From Thermoleophilales bacterium (GTDB taxonomy: Bacteria; Actinomycetota; Thermoleophilia; Solirubrobacterales; 70-9), in contig JACJWZ010000001.1 of the NCBI GenBank assembly GCA_020636895.1, positions 310,001-374,000 on the forward strand: DNA of 64,000 nucleotides, given 5' to 3'. Under the pieces are notes generated by a model. It was not told where the DNA came from and searched no databases. It worked only from the letters and a program-made list of their open reading frames with translations. A program made the translations under genes and the position numbers. The stretch's first letter is position 1; each line of letters begins with the position of its first letter. Positions 54,908-63,868 of this stretch are shown here, piece by piece.

Positions 54908-55615
54908 TCACGGACGGAGGATCTCGTAGGCGCCGACGCCCTGCTCGCCGCCGACGCTCCAACCGAAGCGGGCCGCGTGCAGGGAGCCGCCGGGACCGTC
55001 GTCGGCCGCGCCGCAGATCCGCAGCCCGGCGCCGCGCTCGGGCTGGTGCTCGTCGCCGTGGGGCCAGAGCTCGAGGGTCGCCCTGACGTGCTCGCCCTCG
55101 CCGTCGTACTCGGTCGAGAGCAGCGGCTCGTCGTAGCCGTAAGGCTCGGCACCGGGGAGCATCCGCGCTCCCCCGACGACCTCCTCGCCGTGCTCGTCCC
55201 GCGCGTCCGTGCGGACGCCGATCAGCACGGTCAGCGAGCCCTTCGACGTCGCCGCCCAGACGGTTCGAAGCAGCGCGACGCCCGCGAGGGGGAGGTCCCA
55301 GAGCACCCCGGGGCCGGAGAGCGACCCGCCGGCGCCGGCGGCGCTCGCGGCGATCCCGTGCACCCGGACCTCGCCGGCGCCCATCTCGAAGGCGAGCATC
55401 GGCCCGGCCGGGCTCCACGAGAGCTCCAGCGACGCGTCCTCGCCGACCATCTCGATGCGGCCCTCACTGCCGCCGACCATCTCGTCGGCGCGCAGGATCG
55501 CGGTCTCGTCGCCCTCCTGGCGGATCACGCGCGTGCCCTCCTCGTCGGAGGTGAGGGCGAGGTAGCCCTGCTCGCCACCCACCGCCGAGATCAGCGTCAG
55601 CCGTCCTTCAGCCAC
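54908..55615 (-). CDS. unknown 235-residue beta-rich protein
   Basis: GTG start at 55615, overlapping the fxsA stop by 8 nt. The protein is predicted almost all beta strand with repeated Gly and acidic residues (LTLISAVGGEQGYLALTSDEEG). No signal peptide or membrane span. The ending 'GAYEILRP' and the overall layout do not match a family I know. Real because of the translational overlap and codon use. Confidence 0.65.
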   Translation of the reverse strand: MAEGRLTLISAVGGEQGYLALTSDEEGTRVIRQEGDETAILRADEMVGGSEGRIEMVGEDASLELSWSPAGPMLAFEMGAGEVRVHGIAASAAGAGGSLSGPGVLWDLPLAGVALLRTVWAATSKGSLTVLIGVRTDARDEHGEEVVGGARMLPGAEPYGYDEPLLSTEYDGEGEHVRATLELWPHGDEHQPERGAGLRICGAADDGPGGSLHAARFGWSVGGEQGVGAYEILRP

Positions 55616-56192
55616 GCGTTCCTCCGGAGCCGAGCGCCGGGTCGTCGTCGGGGATCTCGCGGGCGGTGCCCTCCACGTCGTAATCACGGCGTGGGGAGGT
55701 GGGGCGTGGGGGAGGGGGTGGCGCTCCGGCGCCGGGCGTCCGTCCACCCGCTCCGGCTCCAGCACCGGACGGCGCGCTGCGCCGCCCCTGTGGCACGCGG
55801 TTGTAGAAGAGAAGCGCGTAGCGGGCCGGGCGGAAGAAGACCGCACTCGCGAGCAGGAGCCGGCGCATGATCGCGCGGGTGGGGGGGAAGAGCAGCAGGA
55901 TCCCGAGGATGTCGGTGATGAACCCGGGGCTGAGCAGCAGCGCGCCGCCGAAGACGATCGCGGCCCCGTCGTAGGTCTCCTTCGCCGGAACCCGCCCCTC
56001 GGCGATCGCCTGGTTGAAGCGGCGCCAGGCGGTGCGGCCCTGCGTGCGCGTCAGGTAGGCGCCGAGGAACCCGTCGGCGAGCAGGAGCGCCAGCGTCGGC
56101 AGGATCCCGATCGCCCCGCCCACCTGGATGATCACGTAGAGCTCCGCGATCGGCAGGATCACGAAGACCAGGAAGAGGATCAGCGGCAGCAT
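55608..56192 (-). CDS. fxsA: FxsA family membrane protein
   Basis: 194 residues. Four hydrophobic segments in the first ~130 residues with the family features 'LFLVFVILPIAELYVIIQVG', the loop 'RRFNQAIAEGRVPAKE' and 'GGALLLSPGFITDILGILLLFPP'. FxsA of E. coli modulates phage F exclusion; the general role is unknown. The cytoplasmic tail is Pro/Gly/Ala-rich and about 60 residues longer than the E. coli protein. The ATG at 56192 is chosen over an upstream one because TACGCT lies 8 nt before it. Confidence 0.85.
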   Translation of the reverse strand: MLPLILFLVFVILPIAELYVIIQVGGAIGILPTLALLLADGFLGAYLTRTQGRTAWRRFNQAIAEGRVPAKETYDGAAIVFGGALLLSPGFITDILGILLLFPPTRAIMRRLLLASAVFFRPARYALLFYNRVPQGRRSAPSGAGAGAGGRTPGAGAPPPPPRPTSPRRDYDVEGTAREIPDDDPALGSGGTRG

Positions 56193-56200
56193 CGGCTCGA

Positions 56201-56206
56201 AGCGTA
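56201..56206 (-). promoter_or_regulatory. -10 element (TACGCT) of the fxsA operon
   Basis: TACGCT on the minus strand ends 8 nt before the ATG at 56192. Confidence 0.55.
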
Positions 56207-56238
56207 GAGGCCGCGAGGTGTCGCCGAGACCCGTCGCT

Positions 56239-56290
56239 CGCCGAACGTTCACCGCGTGGGGCTATAGGGGGTGGAAATCGACGTTCGGCG
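56239..56290. repeat. palindromic repeat family B, copy 2
   Basis: CGCCGAACGT (56239-56248) pairs with ACGTTCGGCG (56281-56290). The 52-nt element shares its length, ends and the ATAGGGGGT core with 35123-35174, 21 kb away. It lies between the divergent fxsA and MIP18-like promoters. Confidence 0.75.
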
Positions 56291-56324
56291 CGGTCGGCGC
56301 CCCGGAACGCCCCCCACCGATTGC

Positions 56325-56330
56325 TACCTT
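56325..56330 (+). promoter_or_regulatory. extended -10 (TGC TACCTT) of the MIP18-like gene
   Basis: ATTGCTACCTT ends 6 nt before the ATG at 56337. Confidence 0.65.
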
Positions 56331-56336
56331 GCCCCC

Positions 56337-56651
56337 ATGTCCGATACGCCCGAAGTAACCGAGGAAGAGGTCTACGAGGCGCTCGAGGAGGTCATCGACC
56401 CCGAGCTCGGCCTCGACTTCGTCTCCCTCGGCCTCGTCTACGACGTCGAGGTGGAGAAGGACCAGCAGGTCTACATCACCTTCACCCTCACCACCCCCGC
56501 CTGCCCGATCGGCCCCCAGGTCTCCGAGCAGATGAAGGAGTTCGTCGGCGACATCGACGGCGTCGCCGGCGTCCACCCGAAGATGATCTTCGACCCCCCA
56601 TGGTCCCCGGAGATGATGACCGAGGACGCGAAGTTCGCGCTGGGGTTCTAG
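56337..56651 (+). CDS. MIP18/DUF59 family Fe-S assembly factor
   Basis: 104 residues starting MSDTPEVTEEEVYEALEEV. 'VIDPELGLDFVSLGLVYDVEV' and the TTPACPIGP loop with its single conserved Cys are diagnostic of DUF59 (PaaD/SufT/MIP18). Stand-alone members help mature Fe-S proteins. The Fe-S-dependent AddAB nucleases are nearby but not linked in transcription. The start is set by the -10 element rather than by an in-frame GTG upstream, which would overlap the palindrome. Confidence 0.88.
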   Translation: MSDTPEVTEEEVYEALEEVIDPELGLDFVSLGLVYDVEVEKDQQVYITFTLTTPACPIGPQVSEQMKEFVGDIDGVAGVHPKMIFDPPWSPEMMTEDAKFALGF

Positions 56652-56845
56652 GCGGACCTGAGAAGCGGTGGCGGCCCGCGGGGCATAATCCGATCGAGCG
56701 CGGGCTCAGGGGCCAAACGTGCTTGCGGCGGACCGGTGCTGGGGGCGGTGCTCCTTTGCGTGGGAAGCGGCCTTGCGCTGACTCGCCACGCCAGATGCGT
56801 ATTTAGGGGACATATCGCCCCCTATTCGCGGCGGGGTACTACGGC

Positions 56846-57160
56846 GTGGAGCTTGCTCCCGCCTTCACACCGGCGTATGACCTGATCGATGGCGAAGGCA
56901 GGCGCGTTCAGGTCAAGACCCTGCGCGGAACTCCGGACGGGCCGCGGAAGATCATTGGGGACATGAAGGGCGACTTCGACGTCTTGCTCGCGATCAGACT
57001 GGACTTCGATTACACGCCGACCGAAGCGATCGAGATGCCGAGTGAGGTGGCTCGCGAGTTCATCGGCAGGAACGGAAAGGTCAGTTGGACCAAGGCGCTG
57101 GTCGACGACCCCCGAGTGCGGAGGATCAGCGGGGAAGAGTTGCCGGACTCGGCCCGCTAG
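56846..57160 (+). pseudogene. N-terminally truncated nuclease-like (DUF6998-type) fragment
   Basis: From GTG 56846 the frame encodes 104 residues: 'AYDLIDGEGRRVQVKTLRG' (a PD-(D/E)XK-like QVK strand), a long helix and 'WTKALVDDPRVRRI'. The reading continues upstream as YYG, which looks like the end of a missing helix, to a stop at 56804. The N-terminal part typical of such proteins is absent. The break coincides with the palindrome TAGGGG-N9-CCCCTA (56804-56824). Family assignment is from memory and tentative. Confidence 0.45.
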
Positions 57161-57535
57161 GTGTACGTCGGCGCCCTCCCACATTCGTGCCCCGAGTCAG
57201 GATGATGCGCGAACTGCGACTCAGCGAGTATGTGGAGGATCAGGATGAGGGGCGAGAGCCAGATCGTGCGGCTTGACGGGGTGACGTTGCGGCCTTGCGC
57301 TGCAGGTGCGGTCGGCCTCGATACCGAGGCACCGGCCTGATGGAAGCTTCGAGAGCTTCATAGCACTGGCGCTCGAGGACGACGGGTACGTCATATCCGG
57401 CGCCGTCAAGTTTCCGGTGCGCATCAAGACCGGGAGCGCTGAGCATCTCGACCTGGGTGTCGACCGTTCATCGGGGAGGGCGGGAGTCAGTGGCCTTCAA
57501 TAGCCAGACCGCAGGGCAAACCATGGCGCCCAGAA
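57161..57535 (+). pseudogene. gene-remnant region with a truncated 'RHRPDGSFE' fragment
   Basis: A 65-residue open frame (57306-57503) starts MRSASIPRHRPDGSFESF and holds 'LALEDDGYVISGAVKFPVRIKTG', which looks like the N-terminus of a larger accessory protein and stops abruptly. The remaining ~170 nt hold no credible gene. No ribosome site or -10 precedes the fragment. Confidence 0.4.
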
Positions 57536-57570
57536 CAACGCACAACATTGCGCATCGTTTTGCGTTGTGC
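57536..57570. promoter_or_regulatory. operator-like nested inverted repeats before the XRE gene
   Basis: CAACGCA (57536-57542) pairs with TGCGTTG (57561-57567) and GCACAAC (57540-57546) with GTTGTGC (57564-57570). The block occupies the -35 region and abuts the -10 TAGGAT (57571-57576). This is the usual site for autoregulation by an XRE repressor. Confidence 0.6.
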
Positions 57571-57576
57571 TAGGAT
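57571..57576 (+). promoter_or_regulatory. extended -10 (TGC TAGGAT) of the XRE gene
   Basis: TGCTAGGAT ends 8 nt before the ATG at 57585. It fixes that start over an upstream in-frame codon at 57567. Confidence 0.65.
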
Positions 57577-57584
57577 CGCCTCCC

Positions 57585-58226
57585 ATGAAGAATCTGAGAA
57601 CAGAGATCCACATCCTCGAGGGAGAAGAACGAACTGTCGAGGTTGGAGAGCCTGAGCTTTGCGACCTCATCAAGGAGGCAAGAAAAGATCGCGGGCTGAC
57701 GCTCCGCGAAGTAGCCCGACGTAGCGGGGTGTCGGCCGGACAACTGAGTCGGATCGAGGGTGGAGAGGTTCAACGCCCGTCAATCGCGACTCTTGAGGCT
57801 GTCGCCAGCGCGTTGGCACGTCCTGCTGCACCACTCTTGCTCTTCGCCGGTCACATTGATCGTGCGGAGCTGGACAGGTGCTTGAGCGAAGTCGTGGAGC
57901 GGCTCGATGCGCGGGGGCTGGAGTCCGTGGAGTCCGATTTCGCTCTTGAGGCCAGCGACGACGAAGATCTAGCTCAAGTCGTTTGGCGGATGGCGGGTCA
58001 AGCGTTGCCTGCAATCGGCGTTAACAACGAATCATGGCTTGAGATCCGCGACGAGGTCGAGGAGATCGCCGCCGCCCTGACTGCGCTCACTCCCGACCGA
58101 CGCCGACTCGTGCGCGCCTTCGTGGCCGACCAGGAGGTGCTGTCTGCGTTGGATCGGTTGCCGACCCCCCGCGGTCGTTATCGGTTTGCAATTGACTGGA
58201 AGAGGGCTCGAGGAGGGCCACGATGA
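57585..58226 (+). CDS. XRE family transcriptional regulator
   Basis: 213 residues. A lambda-repressor-like helix-turn-helix lies near residues 30-80: 'LTLREVARRSGVSAGQLSRIEGGEVQRPSIATLEAVASAL'. A helical C-terminal domain of about 130 residues follows, with no peptidase or cupin motif. The last codons overlap the next gene (ATGA). The pair, plus the operator-like palindrome, resembles a toxin-antitoxin or phage-like control module. Codons here are visibly richer in A/T than in the rest of the window (AAA, GAA, GTT, CTT), a sign of foreign origin. Confidence 0.85.
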   Translation: MKNLRTEIHILEGEERTVEVGEPELCDLIKEARKDRGLTLREVARRSGVSAGQLSRIEGGEVQRPSIATLEAVASALARPAAPLLLFAGHIDRAELDRCLSEVVERLDARGLESVESDFALEASDDEDLAQVVWRMAGQALPAIGVNNESWLEIRDEVEEIAAALTALTPDRRRLVRAFVADQEVLSALDRLPTPRGRYRFAIDWKRARGGPR

Positions 58227-58630
58227 CGAAGAGTGAGGCGAAGCAATGGAGCTTGATAGACCAGCGCATTCGAGAAGCCGCCGCTGCGCTTGAGCAGCGA
58301 TCGCCAAGTTGGGTGCCGGTGGTAGGCCTTCAGGTAGCGGCTGAGGTGTACGTTGAGGTCCGCTGGCGAGAGGCTTCATGGGGGAGGATGAAGCGCAGCC
58401 AGAGCCCCCACTTGGATCGACTGAATGCGGCGAACGCTTTGGCGATGGGAGGGCGAGTGTCCGAAGACTTGCCGGTTCTCGTGCGGGACTTGCAGCGCCT
58501 TGCGCGCGATCGATATGAAATCGGCGAGTTGTATCCAGCATCTGTGGAGTACTTGATTCGTCGAACAGAAGTCGCGCTCGCAAAGCGCGCGATCTCAACC
58601 AAAGCTGCTGCCCCGCAAGAGACAGGCTGA
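58223..58630 (+). CDS. unknown partner of the XRE regulator
   Basis: 135 residues, ATGA overlap with the regulator. Mostly helical and basic, with 'DQRIREAAAALEQRSPSWVPVVGLQVAAEVYVEVRW' near the start; no recognised toxin or nuclease motif. Translational coupling means it is made in step with the regulator. Codon composition is like the regulator's. It could be a toxin, a co-regulator or an unrelated cargo gene. Confidence 0.65.
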   Translation: MTKSEAKQWSLIDQRIREAAAALEQRSPSWVPVVGLQVAAEVYVEVRWREASWGRMKRSQSPHLDRLNAANALAMGGRVSEDLPVLVRDLQRLARDRYEIGELYPASVEYLIRRTEVALAKRAISTKAAAPQETG

Positions 58631-58721
58631 AGTGCGTGGCACCGCATCGCCTGCGCGCTAGCCCTTCTGACCGGATGAGGCGCCCCCCAAAGGGGTTCAT
58701 CTCGACCGTGGCCTCGTGAAC

Positions 58722-59645
58722 CTAGTTCGCTTCGTAGCTTCGAAGAAGCAACTCCTTTGCCGCCTCAAGGTCGTCCTCGGTCTTGAGGCGGATCTCGAGA
58801 TCGCCTGTTCCGTAGTGGCCGATCCCGCGAACGTCTCGCGTGAAACCGTCCCGCAGATCCACATAAGTCGGGTCGACCTTCACGTAGGCAAGGATGTCCG
58901 CGGATACCGGATGTACCTCTACGCAGGCGAAGTTCTTAAGCCGGCGGAATGCGAAGTAGTGCTTCAGCGCTTTCACATGAACATCGTCGCCCAGGCCCTC
59001 GCAGTAGTCCCGAAGTGCATTGAAGAGCGCGGTCAATTCGGGGCTAGCCTTGCCGAGTAGCGAAGTCGCGGTGGAGTGCCGGCTCCCCTGGGCAGAAACT
59101 GCCTGGCCTTCTCCCGATGCGATCTTGCCCACCTCCGACGTCGCGGCGTTGACAAGTTCCAGCAGCAGCAGCTGTCCGCTCTCGTACTGGCGGTATCTGA
59201 CGAGTTCGATATTTCGGTTGATCTGCTGGACTGCGTGCTCGTCGTAGCGGGTGAAATCCCCTGCGATGCAGATCAACCTCGGGCTCGACCAGTCGATCGC
59301 GTCGGCGTGCTCACTGCCGATTCGCTTGCCGACGAGTAGCTCGAACTCCCCGCGATGATCGAGAAGCCAATCAAGGTAGAAGAGCCCTTGGTTGATGACG
59401 TTCTGATTGCGGCTCCGCTTGTACTCGATGATCACCGGCGAGCCGTTCTCATCGATTCCGAGCGTGTCGATGCGGCCTCCATGCGTGCGTCCCGTCGAAT
59501 ACTCGGACTCAAGCATCTGTACCGCGAGGAGCGCGCCGAGGTGCCGTTCGACGAGCGTTTGAAGGGACTTCTCAACGTCGGCGCCAGAGCCGACCAACTC
59601 GGTTGCGTCCTGGCTCGCGATCCGGAACAACTTCAGGTCTGCCAT
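58722..59645 (-). CDS. PD-(D/E)XK nuclease-like protein (DUF91/DUF5655-type)
   Basis: 307 residues from the ATG at 59645. An N-terminal domain contains the nuclease core: Asp60 in GGRID, then Glu74 and Lys76 in IIEYKRS, followed by 'NQGLFYLDWLL'; this is the D-x(13)-ExK pattern of NucS/DUF91-like endonucleases. The C-terminal domain from about residue 200 resembles DUF5655. It is intact, unlike its neighbours. A GATACT hexamer lies 8 nt before the start. It is divergent from the methylase pseudogene and so part of the same accessory island. Confidence 0.75.
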   Translation of the reverse strand: MADLKLFRIASQDATELVGSGADVEKSLQTLVERHLGALLAVQMLESEYSTGRTHGGRIDTLGIDENGSPVIIEYKRSRNQNVINQGLFYLDWLLDHRGEFELLVGKRIGSEHADAIDWSSPRLICIAGDFTRYDEHAVQQINRNIELVRYRQYESGQLLLLELVNAATSEVGKIASGEGQAVSAQGSRHSTATSLLGKASPELTALFNALRDYCEGLGDDVHVKALKHYFAFRRLKNFACVEVHPVSADILAYVKVDPTYVDLRDGFTRDVRGIGHYGTGDLEIRLKTEDDLEAAKELLLRSYEAN

Positions 59646-59673
59646 TGCCGCGCAGTATCCCCAAGGGAGCGCC

Positions 59674-62600
59674 ATGCCGTCTCCTGGGCTTCTCATCTAC
59701 ATGGAGCCCTCGACCGCGCCGACCCGTTGGGTAGCCTCGCGACGTGATGGACGTCGTACCCATCTGGCTGCTGTGAACGCGGACGAGCTGTTCGATCTGC
59801 TCGAGGGGATGGAGGGTAGCCGGGACGCCGGCAGCGGCTCCGGGGTTGATCGCAGCCGTCTTGTGACCGGCGTCGAGTATGCGCTCGCGCCTGCGGTCGA
59901 CGAGCGCAAGCTTCGGGCGTCGTGGAAGCGGCGCCAGGGCGGCGGGCCGGTTCCCCTTGTCCTGATCACGGCGGGCGACAACGGCGGCCCACTGAGGGTG
60001 CTCGGGCCCGCGAAGGATGGCCCTCTGCGCAGCGTCCGCGCCGACAGCCTCGCCGAGCTGATCAAACGCACCACCGGAATGGGCGAGCTCGAGTCGCAGC
60101 GATTCGTCGCGGCGGAGATCGACCGGCTGGACTCCGAGCGCGTGGCCGGGGTTGTTGTCCGCGGTCTCGGCACCGAGCACCTAATGGCGACGCGCCTGCC
60201 CCGCTCCCAGCGCTGGCCGCTCCTGCAAGAGCTCCGACCAGCAGACAACAAGACTGAATGGCGCGACGCCCTAACCGATCTCGGCTACTCCCTCGAACGG
60301 CTCCCGCACCGCGGCTGGCTCGCTCGCTACGACGGCAGGGCGGTCCTACTCATCCACCCGAAGGGATCGGCGAGCGAGTTCGCTCGCCTCGATGAGGGCG
60401 ATCGTCTACCCGAGGGCGCGCTCCTCGCCGATTGCGAGCGGCACGGCGCCCCCTACGGGCTCCTAGCCTCCGGCTCGCGCATGCGTCTACTGCGCGCCAC
60501 TGGTGAGGAGGGCGGCCAGGCAACCCGTTTCCTCGAGCTCGATGCAGCGCTCATCGAGCAGGACCGCCGCCCCCTCCTCGGGCTCCTCTCGCCCGCCTAC
60601 CTAGCCGACGGCGAGTTCGCATCGCTCATGGAGGGCCCGCGACCACGGCGCAGCCTCCGCCTCCGCCTCGATCGCTCCTCCGCCAGCACGTCCTCCCGAT
60701 TCTCGGCCGCAGGCTCGGTGAGTGGGCGAGGTGAGCGATCTCGACATCGCCGACGACGCCGTCCACTCCGACCTCGGGCCGCGGCCTCACCTTCTGTTCG
60801 GACCTGTTGCTCTACGCCGAGAGCGGGCCCTCCCGATGGCCAGCCACGCACCAGCAGCGCAGCGCTGGCGGATCGCGCAGCCCGCCCGCCGAAGACCGGC
60901 TCCGCCGACGCCGGCTCCACCTCGCTCTGGGACGACATCAAGGCCTCGTGAAGGCGATGCTTTTAACCGTGAAGCGCTTGGGGGCGTTCCCGCCTACAAC
61001 GGGGCGCTGTTCGCGCTGGCGACTTCGACGGCGCCAGTGCTGAGCGCGCCGGATCGGCGACGGGCGCTCAGCCAACTGCTCGTTGCGCTCGCCCGCGAGA
61101 CGGACGAGGACGGCAACGACGTCGGCGTCGACTTCTCCGGTCTCGAGGTCGGCCACCTCGGCCACATCTATGAGGGCCTGCTCTCGCTGCGCCTCAGCGT
61201 TGCCGATCGCGACTTCGACTACGACGAGCGCTCCGACCGCTACGTGCCCGACGACGAGGACGGCGAGATCGACGTCGAATCCGGAGACCTCTTCTGGCTC
61301 ACCAACGAGGGTGGGCGCAAGGGCGGCGGCGTCTACTACACCCGCACCGAGCTGGTTCGCCACCTCGTCCGCGGCTCCGTGCGGCCTGCGTTCGAGCAGC
61401 ACGTGGAGAAGGTCCGTGCCCTAGCCGAGAAGGACCCGAAGGCCGCCGCCGAGAAGCTCTTCGACTTCTACGTCCTCGACCCAGCCTGCGGCTCTGCGCA
61501 CTTCCTCGTCGAGGTGACGGAGGAGATCGCCGACCAGATCGCCCAGCTCCTCGGCGAGGTGAGTCTTCCGGTCGTCCGCGACCAGATCGAGGAGCTTCGC
61601 GCCGCCGCCGGGACGACGGTGTCGGTCGAGATCGACGACGCCGCTCTCGTCAAGCGGCTTGTTCGTGCGCTGCGTCTATGGAGTTGACCTCTCACCGATG
61701 GGCGCTGAGATCGCCAAAGTCTCGCTCTGGCTCGCGACGTTCGTGCCGGGACTCTCGCTCGCCTACCTCGATCACAACATCAGGTCGGCAACTCGCTGAT
61801 CAGGGTCGCGCGCGCCGGAAGGCCATCGAGAGGGAGATCGGTGGGATCCATCTCGATGTTCGGCGACCCGATTGGCGGTATCGCGTGCGGCAGCCGAGGG
61901 CAGCGACGCTCAGGTCGATCTTGATCGCACCCCGACGAGGTGCGTGCAAGTGCCGAGGCGGACGCCGCGCTCGACCGCGCGACCGATGGCACGCGAGCGC
62001 GTAGCCGACCTCTGGACAGCAGAGCCGCTCGGTCTGGCCGGCGCTCAGGATGAGTGAACCAGAAGGGCAGGGGCGATCATCGGCGAGGAGCCGTCGGTGA
62101 TGACGGATCGCGCCGCGGAGTTGGCGGTCGAGAACGGCGCCCTGCATTGTTGTCGCCGAGAACTTTCGCGCGGGACCGCCCGGGTTCAACGTCGTGGTTG
62201 GGAACCCGCAGGGATGAGGTCGACGCGTAGAGGGCTCGCCTTCTGCGCGTTACCTGCCAGGTCTGCGGGGCATGTCGGCTGCGCAGCGCGCGAGGCGCTC
62301 GAAGCTCAGGCGCGAGCGCGGGCTGCTCCGGCAGCGGCGGCTCGAGGAGGAGCAGGGGCGGATGGCCGCGATGCGCGCTGTGCCTCGGACCGGACTCTGG
62401 ATGAAGACTGGTGCCGGAGACCCCGATCTGTACAGTTCTTCTGCCAGCGCTACGGCGACTGCTGCGCGATCGCGGTCGCCTCGGCGTGGTGCTTTGCCGA
62501 TCTGACCTTCGTCGCCAAGGGTTCGTCAGGATTCGGGAGTGGCTTTTCACGGACGCAGCGCCGGCGCGTAAGTTCCTTCTGAACAGCCGGAAGGTGGGCC

Positions 62601-63672
62601 TTTGAGATGGAGCGAAATTTACACCGTCGCTCCTGCTCAGCATGAACGACGTCCCCGCAATGGCTGACGAGCGATTCGTGGTTGCAGGGTTGCTTCGTCG
62701 GCGGCAGAGTTCAGAGCGCGAATCGCAAGCGAAGAGGGCTTGGTGTGGCGCAGGCCGCGCTGAGCCTGATGGCGGGTGCCCCTCTTCGAGCCAGGCCCTT
62801 GCGGACCTTCTGGCAAAGCTGCGAGCAGGTGAGCCGTTTCCCCTGGGCTCAGGGCGATGGATGTGCTTCCCGGTTGCGGAATTCCACAGGACGAACGACA
62901 AAGCTCTGGGCGGACGCCAGGATGACTGACCCTGTGGAAGGGCGGAGCTTCGACTTCGGCCCCAGCAGCGCGCCGATGCGCGGCTGTGTCCGCCGGGTGA
63001 GGCGGCGCTTTCACTCAAACACGGAAACTCAGGCCAGGATCGGTTCCTGGTCGCAGAAGAGTTGATGTGGCTGGTCGGCAGGACGCTGTCGCGACGATGA
63101 ACCGGGAGCATCGCCGTATCGCATTCGTTATACAGCTCTTCTTCCCTCAGGGGTGCGAGCATCGAAGCGCCGTCTTCGAGGACTTCACGGCGGATGCCGT
63201 CACGCCTGGTATCGCGATGCGTCAGAAAGCGCTTCGCCGAGCTGACCTGAGGGATCGAGCCGATGGCGCTACCGCACATCCTCGACAACCGCACGCCGGG
63301 GCCATGCACGCGCGAGTCTTAGAGATCTTGTCGAGGTTATTATCGAACCGCTCGCAGTCGCTACCGGCTACGTCAATCGGACTCAACGTGCTGGCGGAGA
63401 TCGCGGATGAAGCGGCCGGTCAGCTGCATATAAGCACTCAGCCGGACCCGGAATCTCGGCGCTCATCATCCGCCGCGAGGATCTGTTTGAGCAGCAGCAA
63501 CTCCAGGCGCTGGGTGACGAGCAGCGAGGACTTCTCCGGTTCCCACCCTCGCGAGCAGGGAAGCAGCTCGCAGCGATCGACAGGTGGATCGACCTTCGGA
63601 GGTAGAGGTCCGCCGCTACACGCAGCGGTTCCTTCACGGAAGGTCTATCTCGTCGGTACCGGCGACGCGTGA
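59674..63672 (+). pseudogene. Eco57I-type N6-adenine methylase of a defence system, heavily frameshifted
   Basis: AAGGGAG lies 4 nt before the ATG. The protein reads in order but in changing frames: an N-terminal region (59674 to about 60640), then 'RQHVLPILGRRLGEWAR' , 'SDLDIADDAV', 'LLLYAESG', 'STSLWDDIK', then a long intact stretch (about 60975-61673) with 'GGGVYYTRTELV' and SAM motif I DPACGSAHFLVE (from 61478), then 'YGVDLSPMGAEIAKVSLWLATFVPG' (61677-), 'FNVVVGNP' (to 62208; the catalytic NPPW is broken), 'RYLPGLRGMSAAQRAR'-like, 'GLWMKTGAGDPDLY', 'RGRLGVVL', and a C-terminal 'DLFEQQQLQALGDEQRGLLRFPPSR' around 63480-63550. At least ten frame changes are needed. Parent type: large restriction-modification or DISARM/BREX-like methylase. 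Confidence 0.75.
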
Positions 63673-63868
63673 CGAAAGGGGCGGCGCGTCCCCTCTGCAA
63701 ATACCTCGAGGCAGGACTCCAACGCAACCTTGAACTTGGCCTCGCCACCTGCGGTCAGCCTTCCGCCAGGAGGCGATAGAACTGGTTCAACGCGCTGGGC
63801 GGGCGGCACCGTTCGAGGACGGCTCCGCGAGCTGCTCTCCGTCCACGGCCCGTCGATCCCGGGACGTC

